Part shown: in pieces, positions 14,506-19,452 of the stretch
Layout: every line of letters starts with the position of its first letter
Position numbering within the stretch: the first letter of the stretch is position 1
Virus record (IMG/VR): IMGVR_UViG_3300025120_000629
Location: 1-22,110 of that record
Reading direction: 5' to 3' (one strand)
From: a virus
DNA length: 22,110 bases
Notes under the pieces: generated by a model
Database searches by the model: none
Told to the model about the DNA's origin: nothing
The model's input: the letters and a program-made list of their open reading frames with translations, nothing else
Position numbers and translations under genes: made by a program

Positions 14506-16746
14506 CTATAATGCTGGTTGTAATTTTCTTAAATCAGTTAAAGTTTTTATACTTTGTCCTGCTAGACCATAAAATGCAGCAGTATTATCTGATATTGTAT
14601 TATTAGTATAAATGCTTTTTGGTTCATACCACAATTCTTTTTGCGGCATGTCTACTGCTCTATAAGCATTAAAACCTGGTAAAAATCCCATAACGGCAAT
14701 AATAGCGTTTTCTGAACCATACTCGCCAGTCTCTTCTTGTTTGGCCGCAACTTGTTCTTGAGCCGTTTGTAGGTTCTGAGCAATAATATTTTCTACAGTT
14801 GTTTCGCTGTCTGTATCAGCACTTACAGACGCAATAGATGTATCCATTTGGTCTTGCGTTGTTTCTACTGTTCCAACTGAAACAACAGCGTCTGTTGAAA
14901 CTGTTTCGGTTTCTACAGATGTAGAGCTAAAAGAAGAGCCGGATACAGACATGCTACTCATATTAAGAACTTGATTGGTTTGAGCAGTAGATGATGCAAA
15001 CTGATCTGACATGCTAGGCGAACTACTGGTGCTAATACCAGAATTAGATGAGTTACTTACGGCATTACCTGCTGCTAAAGTATTTCCGGTAGCATGTATA
15101 GAATTACCAGAGTTAGTACCGCTAACACTTTGATTTGCAACTGTTATGGTAGATGCAACAACTTTTAATGCTATATCCCTACTAATAGAACTTTTACCTG
15201 TAGCCTCTTCTCTTTCTGCGGTTTGAAACTCTTCTTCAAAAACTTCTTCAAACTCTTCAACTACTTCTTCTCTTTCTAATCTTTCTTCCTCTATTTCGGC
15301 TTCGGCTATGCGTTCTTCTATAGCTTCAAATATTTCTTCTACAGCTTCTTCTTCAAATATTTCTTCTATAAATTCTTCTTCAGGATCATCAAGATCAACA
15401 AATTCTTCTTCATGTCGTTCTTCAAAGTGTTCATTTGTTTCTTCTTCCAGTCTTTCTTCTAGCTCTTCAATAGTTTCTAATTCAATAAATGTGTTTGGTT
15501 CTGCATAATCTTCAACAAGAAATGTTTCTTGAAATATAAACTCTTCTATTAATATATCGTCTTGATGATGAAAGTTATCGTCATGATGTAGGTTAAATTC
15601 ATCTATAAAAGGCAAAGGTTGAGAGTCAAAGAATATAATTAATTCTTCAGGCTCTGGGCCACCAAAGAATTCTTCAAAGTTATCACCGTTAAATTCTTCA
15701 AAAGGTGGAAACATATCATCTTCAAATATTTCTGTAATAGTAAATTGTTCTTCAAAACCTTGGTTATCGTGATGATCTTCTGTAAATATACCTGTGGCAA
15801 ATTGATCTTGTTCATCTATAAAACCATAGTCAACCTGCTCATCATCAAAAAAAGCTACTGAATCTTCTTGTCTGTAACCTTGGCAAAACGGTGCGTATTG
15901 TGGATCTTCATCGCATTGCTGGTCATCATAAGCTTGCCAATAATTAGGGCATGATTCACTATAAAGACCAGTTATATTACATTGTTGAGTTAATAAAGCA
16001 TCCGCATATCCTGAACAACTAGAATCGTTTAGTGGGTCACTACAGTCTACGCCATTACCGCTGCCTGAACCGTACAAAGAACCTCCATTTTCAAGCGTGG
16101 TGTTAATGGTGGTGGTGTTCCAATTGGTATTAACACAGGCGCTAGAGTTGGTTGTACCAGTAGAACATTCATCATGGTAATAGTATGTGTATGAATCTTC
16201 TTTTTTAGAACCTACTTCACCAATTAAAACGTCATGGTTGATAATCTCCAATGCGCCATAGCGTATGTCAAAAGAGTTATTGTTCCACAGTATTATCTCA
16301 AAGCTGTTGTCTGTATTGCTTCTGTTGTACTCCCTCATGTCGTACCAACCAAAGATCATCTTGCCTGAGTCACCCCAAGACTTCATACGAGAATTATTGT
16401 CTCTTATAAGGTCAGTCCAGAAAGGGTATATGGTGTAAGTGTGCTGTCCGTTAATAGGGTCAGGAGTATAGTCATTACAATAGCTACCATTATTGCCAAA
16501 ATGTAAACATCCATTTGTTGCCATTCGTGCTTGTGTAAATGTAGAGCCGTAAAAAGTAAAATTAAAAGAAAGGTCAATTGCAGGACTAATACCATCATCT
16601 ACAACTTCGTATGCTAATTCGCCCTCAAAGTTATTAGCATTTGTTTGCAAATGATAAAGGTCTTGCCCTGCTTCATAGGTGTACTGTCCATATACACTAA
16701 AGGATAACAGACTAGCTACTGCGTAGCATAAAACTCTTTTTTGCAT
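14506..16746 (-). CDS. Exported acidic protein with nidogen-like N-domain and Cys repeats, 746 aa
   Basis: A large exported protein. Residues 1-20 form a Sec signal peptide (MQKRVLCYAVASLLSFSVYG, cleavage likely before Gln21). Residues ~40-190 read like a nidogen/NIDO-type beta domain (SFNFTFYGSTF, ATNGCLHFG, YPFWTDL, FEIILWNNNSFDIRYG). Residues 235-288 hold evenly spaced Cys (235, 244, 256, 266, 278, 288) in C..DP....C.GY-type repeats, suitable for disulfides in the periplasm or outside the cell. Residues ~295-515 are extremely Asp/Glu/Phe-rich with His clusters (HHDDNFHHQDD). A Ser/Thr-rich stretch (~516-650) leads to a conserved-looking end (VMGFLPGFNAYR). The start lies 31 nt inside the 371-aa gene. 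No Shine-Dalgarno motif is seen. Function unknown; metal binding by the acidic part is a guess. Confidence 0.75.
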   Translation of the reverse strand: MQKRVLCYAVASLLSFSVYGQYTYEAGQDLYHLQTNANNFEGELAYEVVDDGISPAIDLSFNFTFYGSTFTQARMATNGCLHFGNNGSYCNDYTPDPINGQHTYTIYPFWTDLIRDNNSRMKSWGDSGKMIFGWYDMREYNRSNTDNSFEIILWNNNSFDIRYGALEIINHDVLIGEVGSKKEDSYTYYYHDECSTGTTNSSACVNTNWNTTTINTTLENGGSLYGSGSGNGVDCSDPLNDSSCSGYADALLTQQCNITGLYSESCPNYWQAYDDQQCDEDPQYAPFCQGYRQEDSVAFFDDEQVDYGFIDEQDQFATGIFTEDHHDNQGFEEQFTITEIFEDDMFPPFEEFNGDNFEEFFGGPEPEELIIFFDSQPLPFIDEFNLHHDDNFHHQDDILIEEFIFQETFLVEDYAEPNTFIELETIEELEERLEEETNEHFEERHEEEFVDLDDPEEEFIEEIFEEEAVEEIFEAIEERIAEAEIEEERLEREEVVEEFEEVFEEEFQTAEREEATGKSSISRDIALKVVASTITVANQSVSGTNSGNSIHATGNTLAAGNAVSNSSNSGISTSSSPSMSDQFASSTAQTNQVLNMSSMSVSGSSFSSTSVETETVSTDAVVSVGTVETTQDQMDTSIASVSADTDSETTVENIIAQNLQTAQEQVAAKQEETGEYGSENAIIAVMGFLPGFNAYRAVDMPQKELWYEPKSIYTNNTISDNTAAFYGLAGQSIKTLTDLRKLQPAL
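15202..15864 (-). repeat. Asp/Glu-rich low-complexity tract (residues ~295-515)
   Basis: About 220 codons dominated by GAA/GAT and TTT, read on the plus strand as dense 'ttcttc/ttcatc' runs. They encode an acidic, Phe- and His-punctuated segment such as EEEFIEEIFEEEAVEE. The tract is not a perfect tandem repeat but a biased composition. It splits a folded Cys-rich exported domain from a Ser-rich domain within one protein. Confidence 0.8.
15883..16044 (-). repeat. Degenerate ~22-residue Cys repeat within the exported protein
   Basis: Residues 235-288 repeat the pattern Cys, 8-9 residues, Cys-x-x-Tyr, about 8 residues, Gln-Gln-Cys. Examples are CSDPLNDSSCSGY, then QQCNITGLYSESCPNY, then QQCDEDPQYAPFCQGY. 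Three units are visible. The spacing and the signal peptide suggest disulfide-bonded modules exposed to an oxidising compartment. Confidence 0.65.
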
Positions 16747-17831
16747 TGTTTTTTAGTTTTAGTTTTTCTTGTGTAAATAACTTTGACTGCTCCAACAACG
16801 TCTTTATTGATCTTGTCTCGGTTAGGGTTTCTATCGTGGGTGCATTCTTGTATAAAAAATTCTTCTTGTTCTTTAACATCTGGTCTTTTTGATGCGTTGT
16901 CTGCCCAAGCTTTTGTGGCCTCTGCTCCAATTTTACCTTTGTAAGGACAAGGCGTACCTGCCATCTCCATAGCTTTAAAAACTCTTTTATCTTGGCAAAG
17001 AATAGATACTGAGGCCACTTTCATACCAGTATCATATAGATACTTGGAAAGTTTTAAGCGTTCACAGTTCTCGTCAGTTACAGTAGCTCCTGTAGAGAAC
17101 CCAAATACTTGCCCTTGGAATGCACCAGAACGGCCTACAGTACAAAGATCTTGCGAATAAGACATAATGCTTGGAGCTATCGCAGAAGCTGGAGGAGCTT
17201 TGCTCTTGACGTTCTGATTAATAGTTTGAGTAGAATTAGATTCGTTAATGTTTCGATTCGTATTGTCCGATTTTGTGTTGTTATTGTTTTGGTTAACATT
17301 ATTGGTTTTTACGTTTGAATCAGAAGTAGACTGATTAATATTGGTGTTTTGATTTGTATTAGAGCTGGTCGAAGTAGAATTATTTGTATTGTTAACATTT
17401 TGATTTACTGTTGAATTAACCGTTGAGTTAGAAGTCGAAGTTGAAGTATTGACGTTGTTATTCGTATTGGTGTTATTCGAGGTCGAATTGTTTACATTCG
17501 TATTTGAATTGGTCGAATTATTTGTGTTTGAATTTGTGTTTGTCGAATTATTTGTGTTGGTGGATACGTTGGTATTGTTATTTGTATTAGTGTTCGTATT
17601 AGTATTTTGATTAGTATTGGTGTTCGTATTGGTATTGTTGGTCGTTGTGTTGTTAACGGTATCAAGACTGTTGTTCTCACAATACTGAGAACCGTTAACG
17701 CAAGCTGTACCTGACTGTTGAGATGACTGGGCGTTGGCATTAATAGATATACCAATCACCATTGTTATTACTAATAGAAAGCCTGCCCATACAAGCATGT
17801 TGTCATGTTTTCTTTGGTCCTTCTTGTTCAT
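16716..17831 (-). CDS. Exported Asn/Thr/Ser-repeat protein with conserved Cys-containing C-domain, 371 aa
   Basis: Residues ~12-34 form an export signal (MLVWAGFLLVITMVIGISI, then ANA before Gln35). A short Cys pair region (C44, C51) is followed by 150 residues made almost only of Asn, Thr, Ser, Val and Gln (~59-208). The C-terminal domain (~211-371) is quite different: PPASAIAP, QDLCTVGRSGAFQG, DENCERLKLSKYLYDTGMK, ILCQDKRVF, AGTPCPYKGKIG, with six Cys. I recognise this C-domain as recurrent in marine phages but know of no assigned function. The start at 17831 overlaps the nuclease gene by 29 nt, with AGGAG about 12 nt upstream. The 3' end overlaps the 746-aa gene, so the two exported proteins are likely made together. 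Confidence 0.75.
   Translation of the reverse strand: MNKKDQRKHDNMLVWAGFLLVITMVIGISINANAQSSQQSGTACVNGSQYCENNSLDTVNNTTTNNTNTNTNTNQNTNTNTNTNNNTNVSTNTNNSTNTNSNTNNSTNSNTNVNNSTSNNTNTNNNVNTSTSTSNSTVNSTVNQNVNNTNNSTSTSSNTNQNTNINQSTSDSNVKTNNVNQNNNNTKSDNTNRNINESNSTQTINQNVKSKAPPASAIAPSIMSYSQDLCTVGRSGAFQGQVFGFSTGATVTDENCERLKLSKYLYDTGMKVASVSILCQDKRVFKAMEMAGTPCPYKGKIGAEATKAWADNASKRPDVKEQEEFFIQECTHDRNPNRDKINKDVVGAVKVIYTRKTKTKKQCKKEFYATQ
17208..17657 (-). repeat. Asn/Thr/Ser low-complexity repeat tract
   Basis: About 150 codons alternate Asn with Thr, Ser, Gln or Val (NTNTNTNQNTNTNTNTNNN and similar). On the plus strand this reads as repeated variants of 'gtattggtgttcgtatta' and 'ttgttattcgtattggtg'. Codon choice varies (AAT/AAC, ACG/ACA/ACT), so the amino-acid pattern is kept more strictly than the DNA, which suggests selection on composition. 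A tract of this kind may also change length by slippage or recombination. Confidence 0.85.
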
Positions 17832-18246
17832 TCGGGGTAAAAACTCCTAATTTAATTAATTTATCTCTATTGATTAAATGTTCTGCTTCAATATCATTTT
17901 TACTTTGTCCATAATATGCAACAGCCAAAAAATTTTCAATCATAGAAACATTAATATTAATATCATCTACAATAACTTCCCCTAAAACACGGCCATACTT
18001 TCCTTTAGAATCTTTTAATTTAGATTGTAAAACAATTTTTTTACCATTAGTTATTGCATCCTGCAAAAACTTAGCGGCTAATTTACCTCTTACTTTTTCA
18101 TCTTTGTCCCTGGTTCTAGATTCAGGCGTGTCAATACCATAAAGACGTACGCGACATTTGTGAAGAATAGAAAATCCAAGATCAAGAATGACATCAATAG
18201 TATCGCCATCAATAATTTTAGTAACTTGACAACTATACTGATACAT
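17803..18246 (-). CDS. Staphylococcal-nuclease-like (thermonuclease) protein
   Basis: A 147-aa nuclease of the SNase family (Ca2+-dependent phosphodiesterase acting on DNA and RNA in characterised members). The active-site set is complete: D15 in KIIDGDT (equivalent to SNase D21), R34, D39-T40 and E42 in RLYGIDTPE (R35, D40-T41, E43), and R86 in KYGRVLGE (R87). Unlike many bacterial homologues it has no signal peptide, so it should act in the host cytoplasm, or inside the virion if packaged. Host-DNA breakdown for nucleotide salvage is one option. Start overlaps the preceding stop (TAATG), and its end overlaps the 371-aa gene by 29 nt. Confidence 0.93.
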   Translation of the reverse strand: MYQYSCQVTKIIDGDTIDVILDLGFSILHKCRVRLYGIDTPESRTRDKDEKVRGKLAAKFLQDAITNGKKIVLQSKLKDSKGKYGRVLGEVIVDDININVSMIENFLAVAYYGQSKNDIEAEHLINRDKLIKLGVFTPNEQEGPKKT

Positions 18247-18449
18247 TATTTTTTTCGGTTGATTTGGCCTCTTTTTTTTAGTACTTGAGTGTAAGCCTCG
18301 TTTATGTCAGGAGTGGTGAGATCGTCAGCAACATACTGACCTTTTTTATTTCTAGCTCTAACAGTTTCCATATCCTCTTTAAGAGGATTGGGTAGCTCTT
18401 CTGAACTAAGAGGCTTAAAAAAATTTATTACTTTTTTAAACCAAGACAT
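18246..18449 (-). CDS. Small basic protein, 67 aa
   Basis: A 67-aa protein starting MSWFKKVINFFKPL, an amphipathic, membrane-surface-seeking N-terminal helix. An acidic turn (SSEELPNPLKEDME) and a basic C-terminus (KKRGQINRKK) follow. I do not recognise the family. It lies 1 nt after the 42-aa membrane peptide gene, and its stop overlaps the nuclease start. The chain of coupled small genes suggests one translation unit. The N-terminal helix could associate with the inner membrane face; this is inferred from composition only. Confidence 0.6.
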   Translation of the reverse strand: MSWFKKVINFFKPLSSEELPNPLKEDMETVRARNKKGQYVADDLTTPDINEAYTQVLKKRGQINRKK

Positions 18450-18450
18450 G

Positions 18451-18579
18451 CTATTTCTTAAATTTAGAAACTATTTTTTTAACATTTGAGATCATAATAT
18501 CCCAATTGTCGGGTGCAAAGCGTTTTGTTGCTAAACATGCAACCGCTAGAATAATTACTAATGGTATTAATACATCCAT
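18451..18579 (-). CDS. 42-aa membrane peptide
   Basis: A very short gene: ATG at 18579 overlaps the lipoprotein stop (TAATG) and the TAG is at 18451-18453. The product begins MDVLIPLVIILAVACLATKRF, a single hydrophobic segment (residues ~3-18). A short polar stretch (APDNWDIM) and a basic tail (VKKIVSKFKK) follow. The coupled start and its exact fit between two genes support it as real despite its size. The layout (tiny N-terminal TM plus basic tail) resembles small phage membrane modulators, but no named family is recognised. Confidence 0.6.
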   Translation of the reverse strand: MDVLIPLVIILAVACLATKRFAPDNWDIMISNVKKIVSKFKK

Positions 18580-18848
18580 TATTTAGACTCTTCAGGTTTG
18601 TCTTGAAGCTCGTCAGTTTGCTCATCAATGTTTTCAACAACTGTATCAATTACGCCTTCGTAAGTTTCTGCTACTGTACCAACAAGACCACTAACATCTT
18701 TTAAAGCTGCACTTGAAAGATTGCCTGCTGTTTTCATAGTTGTATCAACTGTAGTCATGGCAATATCTTTACCACCTTCAATTGCTGAATTAACTGTTGC
18801 ACATGATGTAGCATATAAGCCAATTAAAATTAAATATAAGTTTTTCAT
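18579..18848 (-). CDS. Small lipoprotein, 89 aa
   Basis: Starts MKNLYLILIGLYATSC: a short basic-hydrophobic leader ending in a lipobox-like ATSC, so Cys16 would be lipidated and exported to the envelope. The mature part is an amphipathic helix with Val/Thr/Ala periodicity (IEGGKDIAMTTVDTTMKTAG), ending in an acidic tail (DEQTDELQDKPEESK). A strong ribosome-binding site, GAGGAG at 18854-18859, lies 5 nt before the ATG. The gene opens a new cluster after a 61-nt spacer that contains a promoter-like box. Possible roles include outer-membrane spanin partner, superinfection block or envelope modifier; none is shown by sequence. Confidence 0.7.
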   Translation of the reverse strand: MKNLYLILIGLYATSCATVNSAIEGGKDIAMTTVDTTMKTAGNLSSAALKDVSGLVGTVAETYEGVIDTVVENIDEQTDELQDKPEESK

Positions 18849-18860
18849 TTTTACTCCTCA

Positions 18861-18875
18861 AAGTTGTATCAACTT
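18861..18875. repeat. 15-nt inverted repeat in lipoprotein leader
   Basis: AAGTTG-TAT-CAACTT: two perfect 6-nt arms around a 3-nt centre, lying between the TATAAT box and the GAGGAG ribosome-binding site. It could be an operator for a dimeric repressor or a small hairpin at the 5' end of the transcript. The tight 3-nt loop and absence of a following U-run make it unlike a terminator. Confidence 0.6.
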
Positions 18876-18890
18876 GGATAATAGCTAGTA

Positions 18891-18896
18891 ATTATA
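18891..18896 (-). promoter_or_regulatory. Promoter-like -10 box (TATAAT)
   Basis: The only sizeable spacer in the operon (18849-18909) carries a perfect TATAAT on the minus strand. A transcript from it would start near 18884 and begin with the 15-nt inverted repeat and the strong ribosome-binding site of the lipoprotein gene. The -35 region (around 18914-18919) does not match TTGACA well, so this is a candidate, possibly helped by an activator or a phage-modified polymerase. In AT-rich DNA a chance TATAAT is also plausible. Confidence 0.4.
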
Positions 18897-18909
18897 ACTT
18901 TAAAGTAAA

Positions 18910-19128
18910 TTAACTACTAGTTGTTTTTTTTTCTTTTAAAGCTTCTTCAGACACTTCCTTAGAAGCTTCTATAAAAGCCTGGTTAAAAACTTGTTGAGAT
19001 GCTTTTACTTGATCTAATTGAAACATAAGAGTTTTCTCTTTGTTTGCAAGATCAGTTAATTGCAACTGTATGTATTGTTGTTTTTCTGACAGCTCAATTT
19101 CTTTAGTTTCTACTTTATCTTTAGACAT
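18910..19128 (-). CDS. Small coiled-coil protein, 72 aa
   Basis: A 72-aa, highly charged protein (KDKVETKEIELSEKQQ) that reads as one long helix with heptad-like Leu/Ile spacing (LQLTDLANKEKTLMFQLDQV), ending in a Lys/Thr/Ser tail. No membrane segment or export signal. The start overlaps the preceding stop (TAATG). It precedes the 61-nt spacer, so it is the last gene of the fibre sub-cluster. It could be a scaffold or fibre-assembly helper, but I do not recognise the family. Confidence 0.6.
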   Translation of the reverse strand: MSKDKVETKEIELSEKQQYIQLQLTDLANKEKTLMFQLDQVKASQQVFNQAFIEASKEVSEEALKEKKTTSS

Positions 19129-19445
19129 TAGTTAGCTGCGATATATGCTTTGCCAGTTGTAACTCCACCACTACAAGTAGTTTTTTTACTTGAAGATGAT
19201 CCTTTTACGTTAGGTGTTTCATCATTTGAGTCTACAGGTTCGTAAAGCAAGATAGTTTCTAAATGGTCTACGTTACGTTGTACTAACTCGTTTATTTCTG
19301 CTTGAGTCCATGTAGAAGCTATTACATTTCCATCAGGATCTGTAGTTGAACCTACATATATTGAGTTACTACCGTTAGTGTTAATGTCGTTGATAACCGT
19401 TACACTATCGGTTGCTGCTGTTAATACTTCTGCTACTGTTGCCAT
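19128..19445 (-). CDS. Virion-associated hypothetical protein, 105 aa
   Basis: The start at 19445 (MATVAEVLTAATD) is chosen over an ATG 11 codons upstream, which lies inside the fibre gene; GAGA a few bases upstream of 19445 is a plausible ribosome-binding site. The N-terminal half is small beta-type sequence (NGSNSIYVGSTTDPDG). A helix with QRNVDHLETILLYEP comes next, then a Ser/Lys/Cys-rich end (SSSSKKTTCSGGVTTGKAYI). I recall similar C-termini next to fibre genes in marine phages, without a known function. It sits 7 nt downstream of the fibre gene, so a fibre-related or minor virion role is likely. Confidence 0.6.
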   Translation of the reverse strand: MATVAEVLTAATDSVTVINDINTNGSNSIYVGSTTDPDGNVIASTWTQAEINELVQRNVDHLETILLYEPVDSNDETPNVKGSSSSKKTTCSGGVTTGKAYIAAN

Positions 19446-19452
19446 TTTATTC

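Noticed and set aside
15308-15508. Plus-strand Ser-rich reading frame
   Set aside because: It is the complement of the Glu-rich tract; Ser-rich content follows directly from reading GAA/GAT codons backwards.
18920-18932. Possible programmed frameshift at the A-run near the end of the 72-aa gene
   Set aside because: Shifting by one base meets a stop within a few codons, so no fusion product arises.
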